Shown one piece after another: positions 1-6,107 of a stretch of DNA of 7,685 nt (within the stretch, counting starts at the first letter, position 1; every line of letters begins with the position of its first letter). The stretch lies in contig JAQSWE010000005.1 of NCBI GenBank assembly GCA_029266795.1, positions 1 to 7,685 on the forward strand, in the 5' to 3' direction. The stretch comes from Alphaproteobacteria bacterium. GTDB lineage: Bacteria; Pseudomonadota; Alphaproteobacteria; Micavibrionales; UBA2020. The notes under the pieces are model-generated. The model ran no database searches and had not been told where the DNA came from. It saw nothing but the letters and a program-made list of their open reading frames with translations. A program made the position numbers and the translations under genes.

Positions 1-293
1 GGGCAGGGGGTATTTACTAAATATTCTTTTGGCACGTTATGAAGTGCGAGGTAAACAAATAACCCCGAGACTAACGATAGAGGAATAAGGGCAGCTAACC
101 ATAGTTTCTTCGCGCGTTTACGTTTTATTAAAAGCGTGGCAACAACGATTACTAGAACGCCCAATACGAATGAAACAACCAGAGACGAATTGACGAAAGC
201 CCCCAGCAAAGTAACAGGATTACTAATTCTGCACGCGAACGCTGGACTGGCATTCGTCACGAATGCCAGTAGCAGCCATCCAAGCGTTCTCAA
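1..293 (-). CDS. Small membrane protein with signal peptide, TTG start; 3' part beyond the left edge
   Basis: Ninety-seven codons stay open from a TTG at 293-291 to the window edge, and no stop is seen. The start is chosen because AAGGAAGG (306-299) lies 5 nt upstream and no in-frame ATG gives a better fit. The gyrA stop (297-295) lies between this Shine-Dalgarno and the TTG, so translation is probably coupled to gyrA. Residues 1-20 look like a Sec signal peptide ending SPAFA, with Cys21 next. The context is not a proper lipobox (Phe at -2), so a lipoprotein is unlikely. A hydrophobic helix at about 29-56 is followed by the basic stretch KRKRAKK (57-63), then a second helix at about 64-84, predicting a small inner-membrane protein with a cytoplasmic basic loop. 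Codon use is richer in TTA, CTA and GTA than gyrA, which may mean weak expression or a different origin. The family is not recognised and the function is unknown. Confidence 0.65.
   Translation of the reverse strand, partial: MRTLGWLLLAFVTNASPAFACRISNPVTLLGAFVNSSLVVSFVLGVLVIVVATLLIKRKRAKKLWLAALIPLSLVSGLFVYLALHNVPKEYLVNTPC
246..270. repeat. Perfect 25-nt palindrome (12-bp arms, 1-nt centre)
   Basis: The arm ACTGGCATTCGT (246-257) is the exact reverse complement of ACGAATGCCAGT (259-270) around a single C at 258. After a small internal mismatch, GCTG (241-244) and CAGC (273-276) could add four more pairs. It lies 25-49 nt downstream of the gyrA stop, inside the signal-peptide codons of the small membrane gene. 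No T-run follows on either strand, so it is not a standard intrinsic terminator. It could be an operator for a dimeric regulator, or an RNA hairpin that blocks 3' decay or sets the gyrA/downstream expression ratio. Confidence 0.8.
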
Positions 294-294
294 G

Positions 295-3012
295 TTAACC
301 TTCCTTCACCTCGTCCGTCCCCACATCCTTAATGATCGCGGCGGAGACGACTTCTTCGCCTTCGCCGTCGATGCGGAACAGGGTGACGCCTTTGCTCTGG
401 CGGCCCACGAAGCGGACGTCTTCGACCGGCATGCGGATGATCTGGCCGCCATTGGTGACCAGCATCGCTTCGTCCGAGTCCTGGACGTTAAACGATCCGA
501 CGATTTCGCCGTTCTTCTTGCCGAGCTTCATGTTCCAGATGCCCGAGCCGCCGCGGTTGGTGGCGCGGTATTCGTAAGTCGAGGTGCGCTTGCCGAAGCC
601 TTTGGTGGTGACGGCCAGCAGGAATTCCTCCAGCTTCGCGAGTTCGTTGAAGCGGTCATCGGTCAGCACGACGTTACCGCTTGCCGTTTCCTCGCCGTCC
701 TCGCCGCCCACATCGGGCGTTTCGTCCTCGATCTGGTTGCGTTCTTTCGAGGCGCGGCGCAGGTAAGCGATGCGTTCGTCCGGCGTCGCTTCCACGCTGT
801 GGATGATCGAGATGGAGACGACTTCGTCGCCCGGCATCAGCTTGATGCCGCGAATGCCGGTGGAGGCACGGCTCTTAAATACACGTAAGTCAGCGACGCC
901 GAAGCGGATCGCCTTGCCCTTACGGGTGGAGAGCAGGATGTCGTTTTTATCGGTGCAGGTGCGCACGTCGATCAGGCTTTCATCGCCCTCCAGCTTCATG
1001 GCGATCAGGCCGTTGGCGCGCACGTTCTGGAAGTCTTCCAGGCTGTTGCGGCGCACGGTGCCGTGGGAGGTCGCGAAGATAACGTCGAGTTTATCCCATG
1101 TCGTTTCATCTTCCGGCAGCGGCATGACGACCGAGATTTTCTCGCCCGGTTCCAGCGGCAGCAAGTTGATGAAGGCCTTGCCCTTTGCCTGCGGCGTGCC
1201 GAGCGGAAGGCGGTAGACCTTCATTTTATGCACGATGCCCTTCGACGTGAAGAACAGCACGGGCGTATGGGTATTGGCGATGAACAGGTCGGTGACGAAA
1301 TCTTCGTCCTTCGTCTGCATGCCGGTGCGGCCCTTGCCGCCGCGTTTTTGCGCGCGGTAGGTGGAGAGCGGCACGCGCTTCACATAGCCCGCATGGCTTA
1401 CGGTCACGACCATGTCTTCTTTCTGGATCAGGTCTTCCAGATCGGTTTCGTTTTCCAGCGCGATCAGCTCGGTGCGGCGGGGCGTCGCGAATTTTTCCTT
1501 CACTTCGACCAGCTCGTCGCGCAGGACTTTCATCAGCGCGTCACGGGAGCCCAGAATGCGCAGGCACTCCTCGATATAGGCGCAAACTTCTTTCAGCTCG
1601 TCGCCGATCTTGTCGCGCTCGAGCGCCGTCAGGCGGTGCAGGCGCAGGTCGAGAATGGCTTTCGCCTGAATGTCCGACATCTGGTAGGTATTATCGTTCG
1701 CAATCGGGTAGAGCGGATCGTCGATCAGCTTGATCAGCGCAGCGACAGATGCCGCGGCCCAGGGCTTCGCGGTCAGTTTTTCGCGCGCGTCATTGGGGTC
1801 GGTCGCCTTGCGGATGATGGCGATGATTTCATCGATATTGGCAACAGCAACAGCGAGGCCGGCCAAGATATGGGCGCGGTCGCGGGCTTTTTTCAGTTCA
1901 TAAATAGTGCGTTTCGCGATCACTTCCTCGCGGAACTTGACGAAGGCCTCGATCATCATCTTGAGGTTCATCGTCATCGGGCGGCCGTAGTTCAGCGCCA
2001 GCATGTTGGCAGGGAAGCTGGTCTGCAGCTCCGTTTCCTTCTGCAACTGCTTCAGGACGACTTCAGGGACAGAGTCCTTTTTCAGCTCGATCACCACGCG
2101 CACGCCGTCGCGGTCGGATTCGTCGCGCAGGTCGGAAATGCCTTCGACCTTTTTCTCGCGCACGCATTCGGCCATTTTCTCGAGCAGCTTGGATTTGTTC
2201 ACCTGATAGGGAATTTCATGGACGATGATCGCGATGCGGTCTTTCTTCATGTCTTCGAAAGACGTTTTGGCGCGCATCATCATCGAGCCGCGGCCGTTAT
2301 GGTACATGCCCATCACGCCGTTGCGACCGATCAGCTGGCCGCCCGTGGGGAAGTCGGGGCCGGGGATGATCTCGATCAGCTCGTCAATCGTGATGTCGGG
2401 GTTATCGACATAGGCCACGCAGCCGTCAATCACTTCGCCGAGGTTGTGCGGGGGGATGTTGGTGGCCATACCGACCGCGATGCCCGACGCGCCGTTTGCC
2501 AGCAGGTTGGGGAAGCGCGACGGCAGCACTTTGGGCTCCAGCGTCGATTCATCGTAGTTGGGCTGGAAATCGACGGTTTCCTTGTCGATATCCTCCAGCA
2601 TCGCCTCGGCGGCCTTGTTCAGGCGCGCCTCGGTGTAACGCATCGCCGCGGGCGGGTCGCCGTCCATCGAACCAAAGTTACCCTGGCTGTCGACAAGCAT
2701 CAGGCGCATCGAGAAGTCCTGCGCCATCCGCACCATCGCGTCGTAAATCGCAGAGTCGCCGTGCGGGTGGTATTTACCCATCACGTCACCGACGATGCGG
2801 GCGGATTTCTTGAAAGGCTTCGTGGAGTCATAACCGCCTTCGCGCATCGCGTACAGAATGCGGCGGTGGACAGGCTTCAACCCGTCCCGCACATCGGGCA
2901 GCGCGCGGCTCACGATCACGCTCATCGCGTAATCGAGATAGGATTTCTGCATTTCCTCTTCGATCGTAATAGGGGCGATATCGGAGGTGCGGACGGTGTT
3001 GTCGGTGGTCAC
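295..3012 (-). CDS. gyrA: DNA gyrase subunit A
   Basis: This is the breakage-reunion subunit of the GyrA2GyrB2 type II topoisomerase, which introduces negative supercoils using ATP hydrolysed by GyrB. At 905 aa it is of normal length. The catalytic tyrosine is Tyr126 in the AAMRYTEARL motif (E. coli Tyr122). The quinolone-resistance region HPHGDSAIYD carries Ser87 and Asp91, matching E. coli Ser83 and Asp87, so the susceptible-type residues are present. The GyrA box QKRGGKG (555-561) starts the C-terminal DNA-wrapping beta-pinwheel and favours gyrase over ParC. An acidic, probably flexible insertion at about 742-788 separates pinwheel blades, as is common in alphaproteobacterial GyrA. The start is GTG, with GAAAGG (3027-3022) 9 nt upstream. 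A small membrane gene follows by one base. No truncation or frameshift is seen. Confidence 0.98.
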   Translation of the reverse strand: MTTDNTVRTSDIAPITIEEEMQKSYLDYAMSVIVSRALPDVRDGLKPVHRRILYAMREGGYDSTKPFKKSARIVGDVMGKYHPHGDSAIYDAMVRMAQDFSMRLMLVDSQGNFGSMDGDPPAAMRYTEARLNKAAEAMLEDIDKETVDFQPNYDESTLEPKVLPSRFPNLLANGASGIAVGMATNIPPHNLGEVIDGCVAYVDNPDITIDELIEIIPGPDFPTGGQLIGRNGVMGMYHNGRGSMMMRAKTSFEDMKKDRIAIIVHEIPYQVNKSKLLEKMAECVREKKVEGISDLRDESDRDGVRVVIELKKDSVPEVVLKQLQKETELQTSFPANMLALNYGRPMTMNLKMMIEAFVKFREEVIAKRTIYELKKARDRAHILAGLAVAVANIDEIIAIIRKATDPNDAREKLTAKPWAAASVAALIKLIDDPLYPIANDNTYQMSDIQAKAILDLRLHRLTALERDKIGDELKEVCAYIEECLRILGSRDALMKVLRDELVEVKEKFATPRRTELIALENETDLEDLIQKEDMVVTVSHAGYVKRVPLSTYRAQKRGGKGRTGMQTKDEDFVTDLFIANTHTPVLFFTSKGIVHKMKVYRLPLGTPQAKGKAFINLLPLEPGEKISVVMPLPEDETTWDKLDVIFATSHGTVRRNSLEDFQNVRANGLIAMKLEGDESLIDVRTCTDKNDILLSTRKGKAIRFGVADLRVFKSRASTGIRGIKLMPGDEVVSISIIHSVEATPDERIAYLRRASKERNQIEDETPDVGGEDGEETASGNVVLTDDRFNELAKLEEFLLAVTTKGFGKRTSTYEYRATNRGGSGIWNMKLGKKNGEIVGSFNVQDSDEAMLVTNGGQIIRMPVEDVRFVGRQSKGVTLFRIDGEGEEVVSAAIIKDVGTDEVKEG

Positions 3013-3158
3013 GTTTTGCGGCCTTTCGGGGTATATTTTGATCGGGTTATTTTTACCATTTTTGACGCTGCGGACAAAGACATAAATACGGCTTTTGTCT
3101 TTGCATAACGCGCGTGTAGGTGCTTGATAAAACTTGCTTTCCGGTGCAGGATAAAGCC
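3013..3158. promoter_or_regulatory. Divergent gyrA / secreted-protein intergenic region
   Basis: This 146-bp AT-richer stretch separates the divergent gyrA and 8-Cys gene and must hold both promoters or parts of them. For gyrA (minus strand) a possible box pair is TTGTCC (complement of about 3071-3076) followed 16-17 nt later by an A-rich TAAAAAT. On the plus strand, TTGACG (3062-3067) is a good -35, but only a weak TAAATA (3083-3088) follows at 15 bp. A second plus-strand option is TTGCAT (3101-3106), 17 bp, then TTGATA (3124-3129). None matches consensus at both boxes, so exact promoter positions are uncertain. Confidence 0.4.
3075..3103. repeat. Inverted repeat CAAAGAC-N15-GTCTTTG
   Basis: CAAAGAC (3075-3081) and GTCTTTG (3097-3103) are exact reverse complements, with arm centres 22 bp apart (about two helical turns). 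The repeat sits in the middle of the short gyrA / 8-Cys divergent region and overlaps the candidate promoter elements of both genes. That is the expected placing for an operator bound by a dimeric regulator. A 7-bp match could also be chance. Confidence 0.4.
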
Positions 3159-3518
3159 ATGAAAATCATCGTCACCGCATTTGCATTTTTTATCCTGTTT
3201 TCCAGCTTTTCGGGCGGCGCGAACGCCGAATCCGGTACTTGCATTGCAGCGCACGAAAAGCTTGAAGAATTTTTGCAGGCACAGCCGAAAACCTGCACGG
3301 CGGATGAGGATTGCGAGGGGCATTTCTATCGTGCGGACGGCTGCAAGCCCGCAATCGTCCTGCCGCGCGGCCATGATACGCCTGAATTTTTGCAGGCGCT
3401 CGAGGCCTTGCAGAGCGAGGTGCGCAGCGGTTGCGCGTCGGACTGGGCGACACGCGGCCCCTGCGCGCTCACGCCGTTTCAGGCAAAATGCGTGAAAAAC
3501 CTTTGCGCGGGCGGCTGA
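3159..3518 (+). CDS. Secreted 8-cysteine protein, first of a tandem pair
   Basis: The 119-aa product begins MKIIVTAFAFFILF. A GTG 39 nt upstream is also in frame, but the ATG at 3159 is chosen because it starts a clean signal peptide and has AGGA 7 nt before it. Cleavage after GGANA (residue 23) would leave a 96-aa periplasmic or secreted domain. Eight cysteines, at precursor residues 28, 46, 52, 62, 92, 102, 111 and 116, are all conserved in the next gene at identical spacing, so four disulfides are likely. Shared landmarks are DxDC, YR, CKPA, LP, a lone Trp, PC and a C-terminal CV..LC. The mature regions align without gaps at about 40% identity (39 of 96 by hand count). The family is not recognised. 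A small extracytoplasmic binding, inhibitor or stress protein is possible, but the role is unknown. Confidence 0.85.
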   Translation: MKIIVTAFAFFILFSSFSGGANAESGTCIAAHEKLEEFLQAQPKTCTADEDCEGHFYRADGCKPAIVLPRGHDTPEFLQALEALQSEVRSGCASDWATRGPCALTPFQAKCVKNLCAGG

Positions 3519-3556
3519 TGACACGCATCTCACGTATACAGCAGTATTGCAGGCGA

Positions 3557-3585
3557 TTGATCGCGCATGAGCTTTAATGCATAAT
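3557..3585 (+). promoter_or_regulatory. Candidate promoter of the second 8-Cys gene
   Basis: TTGATC (3557-3562), a 17-bp spacer and CATAAT (3580-3585, 5 of 6 bases of the consensus -10) lie just before the gene. Transcription would begin around 3591-3593, at the ATG codons themselves, implying a leaderless message. A small palindrome, GCGAT-TG-ATCGC (3553-3564), overlaps the -35 box. Confidence 0.45.
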
Positions 3586-3588
3586 TGA

Positions 3589-3957
3589 ATGATGGAAACG
3601 CGCATCATATTGCTGGCGGCTCTGGCCGCTTTTTCCGGGCTTTTTTCTGTCCCGGCGGCGGCGGATTCCGCGGCCTGCGCCGGTGCCGTGACGCAGTTGG
3701 AGGCGCATTTGCGCACCCCGTCGCTGGCCTGCAAATCCGACAAGGATTGCAAAGGCTATTATTACCGCATGAATACCTGCAAACCGGCCGTCATTCTTCC
3801 TTATACGCATGCGACGGCGGATTTCATGACGAAGCTGGAAATCATTCAACGCGACGTGAAGATACTCTGCACGGATATCTGGGCAAATGAAAATCCGTGT
3901 ATGCTGGCGCCGTACAAGGCTGTCTGCGTGAACAGTCTTTGCGCGCAAGACAAGTAA
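3589..3957 (+). CDS. Secreted 8-cysteine protein, second of a tandem pair
   Basis: The 122-aa precursor has a signal peptide ending VPAAA (residue 25) and a 97-aa mature domain. Cysteines at precursor residues 30, 48, 54, 64, 94, 104, 113 and 118 match the preceding gene one for one. Also shared are DxDC, YYR, CKPA, LP, a lone Trp in a W-A context, PC and the CV..LC end. The two signal peptides differ much more than the mature domains, as expected for an old tandem duplication. Two adjacent ATGs (3589 and 3592) are possible starts. No Shine-Dalgarno is visible and a promoter -10 ends only 3 bp before, so a leaderless start at 3592 is plausible. The stop TAA abuts the convergent transporter stop, giving TAATTA at the junction. 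Function is unknown; the likely place is the periplasm or outside the cell. Confidence 0.85.
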   Translation: MMETRIILLAALAAFSGLFSVPAAADSAACAGAVTQLEAHLRTPSLACKSDKDCKGYYYRMNTCKPAVILPYTHATADFMTKLEIIQRDVKILCTDIWANENPCMLAPYKAVCVNSLCAQDK

Positions 3958-5259
3958 TTATACGAGACGGATGGCCATGCCGAGTGCGGCACATAGCCCC
4001 AGCGTCGGCAGCAATCCCCATTTCAGTTTGAACGTTGTCACCGCCGCAAGGATCGCGAGCGCGATGGCGGCGATATCGGGTTGTGCGACTTTGTAGAGGG
4101 TGATGCCTGTTTGCTTGAGCGGCTCGACTTTGCCGAACAGCGTATGCAATGCGAACCAGACCGCGAGGTTGAGGACGACGCCGGTCACGGCGGCGGTGAT
4201 CGCCGATAGGGTGGCGGCTAGGGCCTTGTTGTGGCGTGCCTGTTCCATATAGGGAGCGCCGAGGAAGATCCAGAGGAAGCAGGGGGCGAAGGTCACCCAA
4301 GCCGCCATGGCCGCGCCCATCACGCCGAATAAATGCCCGTGCGCGTTATACGATGCGAGATAGCCCACATATTCAAGGACAAGAACCAGCGGCCCCGGCG
4401 TGGTTTCGGCAAGGCCGAGGCCGTTCAGCATGTCGGCTGGCGGTATCAGCTCCATCTGCGCGACATAGGCAAGCGCGGCATAGGCACCGCCGAAGGTCAC
4501 GGTCGCAAGCTTGCTGAATGCCCCGCCGACTTGGGACACGATATGGCTGCCGCCGAGGAAATGGTACGACAACAGCAGCGGTGTGAACCAGATCGCCAGC
4601 CAGTCGAACAGCGTGCCGAGCGGGCGCGCGTAGAGCGGGCTGGCATGGTTCAGCTGGCCCTCTTCCATCATGCGGTCGATGGTGCTGGGGATATGGCCGA
4701 CAGGTTTTTCGCCAGGCGGCTTGGGCTTGAAGGCGCTATGGCGGCCGATATAGCCGATGATGCCCGCGCCCAGCACGATGAGCGGGAAGGGGACGTTCAG
4801 GAAAAAAATACAGATGAAGGACAGCGCCGCCAGTTTTTTGGCCGATGGCGATGTCAGCGCGCGTTTGCCGATGCGGATCACGGCTTCGACCACAATCACC
4901 AGCACGGCAGGCTTGAGGCCGAAGAACAGCGCGGCGACGAGCGGCGCGCTATGGTACTGCGCATAAATCGCGGCAAGGCCGAGCATCAGCAGGAAACCGG
5001 GCAGCACGAACAGTAGCCCCGCAATAATACCGCCCCATGTTTTATGCAGCAACCAGCCGATATAGGTAGCGAGCTGCATGGCCTCCGGCCCCGGCAGCAG
5101 CATGCAGTAATTGAGCGCGTGCAGGAAACGCTGTTCGCTGATCCAGTTCTTTTCCTCGACCAGTATTTTGTGCATGAGCGCGATCTGCCCCGCCGGCCCG
5201 CCGAAGCCGAGCAGCCCGATTTTTGCAAAAGTTTTGAACAGTTCGCCCTTGGGAATCAT
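3958..5259 (-). CDS. chrA: Chromate transporter ChrA-type (CHR family, two-domain)
   Basis: The 433-aa hydrophobic protein has the duplicated structure of long-chain CHR proteins, which export chromate from the cytoplasm across the inner membrane. The first half carries LGFGGPAGQ (17-25) and LLPGPEAMQLATYIGW (54-69). The second repeats this pattern with VTFGGAYAALAYVAQ (254-268) and ETTPGPLVLVLEYVGY (285-300). A hydrophilic linker at about 173-215 separates the halves. The length fits the family, and the start ATG lacks a strong Shine-Dalgarno. It stands alone, convergent with the 8-Cys gene and divergent from the 175-aa gene, with no chrB-like regulator in the window. The chromate substrate is inferred from family membership; CHR homologues outside resistance operons may have other anion substrates. 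Confidence 0.9.
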   Translation of the reverse strand: MIPKGELFKTFAKIGLLGFGGPAGQIALMHKILVEEKNWISEQRFLHALNYCMLLPGPEAMQLATYIGWLLHKTWGGIIAGLLFVLPGFLLMLGLAAIYAQYHSAPLVAALFFGLKPAVLVIVVEAVIRIGKRALTSPSAKKLAALSFICIFFLNVPFPLIVLGAGIIGYIGRHSAFKPKPPGEKPVGHIPSTIDRMMEEGQLNHASPLYARPLGTLFDWLAIWFTPLLLSYHFLGGSHIVSQVGGAFSKLATVTFGGAYAALAYVAQMELIPPADMLNGLGLAETTPGPLVLVLEYVGYLASYNAHGHLFGVMGAAMAAWVTFAPCFLWIFLGAPYMEQARHNKALAATLSAITAAVTGVVLNLAVWFALHTLFGKVEPLKQTGITLYKVAQPDIAAIALAILAAVTTFKLKWGLLPTLGLCAALGMAIRLV

Positions 5260-5310
5260 GCCGTGACTTTTAGCATGGATTTACAAGGGCTTGGGAAGAA
5301 TCAATGCGGT

Positions 5311-5316
5311 ACTATA
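5311..5316 (-). promoter_or_regulatory. Possible -10 box for the chrA-type gene
   Basis: On the minus strand this reads TATAGT, matching the consensus -10 at 5 of 6 positions, about 52 bp before the chrA start. No good -35 box is seen at 16-18 bp upstream, so this is a weak call. Confidence 0.25.
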
Positions 5317-5381
5317 AGGCCACATAGCTAAAACATGAGCATAATTAAGTCACTGAAATACATAGGTTTTTCCGGATGCAT

Positions 5382-5410
5382 TTGACGACCCATCTTAGCC
5401 ATGTAAGGAT
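5382..5410 (+). promoter_or_regulatory. Possible promoter for the 175-aa gene
   Basis: TTGACG (5382-5387) matches the -35 consensus at 5 of 6 positions. The only -10 candidates at 16-17 bp are TAAGGA / AAGGAT (5404-5410), which are poor. If used, the transcript would start near 5417 and carry a leader of about 150 nt ahead of the gene. Confidence 0.3.
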
Positions 5411-5416
5411 TTAATT

Positions 5417-5425
5417 ATGAGTTAA
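5417..5425 (+). other. Two-codon mini-ORF (ATG AGT TAA) with a good Shine-Dalgarno
   Basis: AAGGA (5405-5409) stands 7 nt before an ATG at 5417, an excellent initiation context. The reading frame is only Met-Ser-stop. It may be a regulatory minigene in the leader of the 175-aa gene, the start of a gene broken by an indel (the frame from 5421 is open for over 120 codons), or chance. The same AAGGA overlaps the weak -10 candidate, so both cannot be functional. Confidence 0.25.
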
Positions 5426-5429
5426 CGAC

Positions 5430-5460
5430 TGGCGGAGAAAGGAGACCGGAAACACCGCCA
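5430..5460 (+). repeat. Three 7-nt GGA repeats inside a TGGCGG/CCGCCA inverted repeat
   Basis: TGGCGG (5430-5435) and CCGCCA (5455-5460) can pair, leaving a 19-nt loop. GGA occurs at 5434, 5441 and 5448, exactly 7 nt apart, as GGAGAAA / GGAGACC / GGAAACA. GGA triplets in loops are typical of CsrA/RsmA-type binding, but many alphaproteobacteria lack CsrA, so this is only a structural observation. The loop also holds AAGGAG with no start codon at proper distance. Confidence 0.45.
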
Positions 5461-5565
5461 AAAACCTGAAGACCGAAGAGACAAAACCCCCGACAGAAAC
5501 CGAACCCGAACAATTCGCGGTGACGCGAAACGCTGCAACTACGACCGAAAGGACCCTGAAAGACC

Positions 5566-6093
5566 ATGACGAAACAGAAGCTGAAATTCAAACTGGAAGG
5601 AGGTCTGCAGAAGTTATCCGATTTCTACGCGACGACCGATACCGACAAAACTGCAACCGAAACCTATTACCACAACCCCGCCGCGCTCATGGAGGCACTG
5701 GACGTAACGCCGGCAAAGGAAATCCGCATTTCGGACGGATACAAGAAGCTTTCCGATACGATGGGCAATATCGATTTCAACAAGTGGCATGATACCTTTG
5801 ACCGCAGCGCGGAGGATTGCGGCACGTCTTTCCAGGAAAAAGCCTTTACGTCACTTATGCATGCGGTCGGCGGTTACGACCCCGAGCGCCATGCCGGCGG
5901 CCTGCGCGACGATTTCACGCAAGCCTTCACGGTCACCTCCGTCGCGGTGGTGGTCGTGGTTGTCACGGTCACGGTGGTCAGCGGTTATGACCGCTCCGCG
6001 CCTTCTAAACGCGCCCCCGTCCACGGCCCAAAAATGTCGCAGATGTCGCACTATGCGCAATCGGTGGCGGAACAGGTGGGCTGGTTCTCTTAA
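5566..6093 (+). CDS. Unrecognised 175-aa protein with a poly-Val/Thr segment
   Basis: The ATG is preceded in frame by TGA (5557-5559), so the start cannot lie further upstream. AAAGGA (5548-5553) is 12 nt away, a loose ribosome site. There is no signal peptide. Residues 1-120 are hydrophilic and include two similar pieces: GGLQKLSDFYATTDTDK (12-28) and DGYKKLSDTMGNIDFNK (57-73). Residues 122-138 are almost only Val and Thr, with six consecutive Val, and are followed by a 37-residue polar tail. Gly-Gly occurs at 102-103 (after LMHAV) and 111-112 (after HA), both before the Val/Thr block. A radical SAM gene follows 119 bp downstream on the same strand. Two readings compete: a RiPP-type precursor with a long leader and a Val/Thr core, or a membrane-anchored protein with one short helix near its C-terminus. 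No family is recognised. Confidence 0.75.
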   Translation: MTKQKLKFKLEGGLQKLSDFYATTDTDKTATETYYHNPAALMEALDVTPAKEIRISDGYKKLSDTMGNIDFNKWHDTFDRSAEDCGTSFQEKAFTSLMHAVGGYDPERHAGGLRDDFTQAFTVTSVAVVVVVVTVTVVSGYDRSAPSKRAPVHGPKMSQMSHYAQSVAEQVGWFS

Positions 6094-6107
6094 GGCATTT
6101 ATCTTTA

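Larger units (their letters stand above)
5260..5565. other. Divergent intergenic region with AT-rich left half and nearly T-free right half
   Basis: No convincing gene fills this 306-bp gap. The left part (to about 5425) is AT-rich and should hold the chrA promoter and that of the 175-aa gene. The right part is unusual: by hand count 5421-5565 has 10 T in 145 bases and 5431-5510 only one T in 80. It is A/C/G-rich with repeated ACCGAA. One frame (from 5421) stays open through it and would encode a Thr/Glu/Lys/Pro-rich stretch, but it has no start codon and is out of frame with the next gene. It may be an unstructured RNA leader, a Rho-loading region, or a decayed N-terminal extension. Confidence 0.6.

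Noticed and set aside
136..888. Plus-strand open frame across the gyrA 3' end
   Set aside because: It is antisense to gyrA and to the small membrane gene, with composition typical of a shadow frame.
1063..3108. Long plus-strand open frame (681 codons) opposite gyrA
   Set aside because: It lies antisense to an unmistakable gyrA, is rich in His, Arg, Asp and Val as expected from the complement of GC-rich codons, and shows no domain.
3009..3752. Minus-strand open frame (247 codons) antisense to the 8-Cys genes and overlapping the gyrA start
   Set aside because: The plus-strand paralogues have signal peptides and conserved cysteines; this frame has neither a domain nor a ribosome site and would collide with the gyrA promoter.
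4333..5016. Plus-strand open frame opposite the chrA-type gene
   Set aside because: It is antisense to clear CHR motifs and is a His/Arg/Gln-rich shadow.
5335..5385. Sixteen-codon ORF starting MSIIKSLKYIG in the 5260-5565 gap
   Set aside because: It has no Shine-Dalgarno, is too short to separate from chance, and ends inside the -35 candidate.
5520..5792. GTG-started open frame overlapping the 175-aa gene
   Set aside because: Past 5566 it becomes an Arg/Gln-rich shadow of the 175-aa gene; only the upstream, start-less part is of interest and is described separately.
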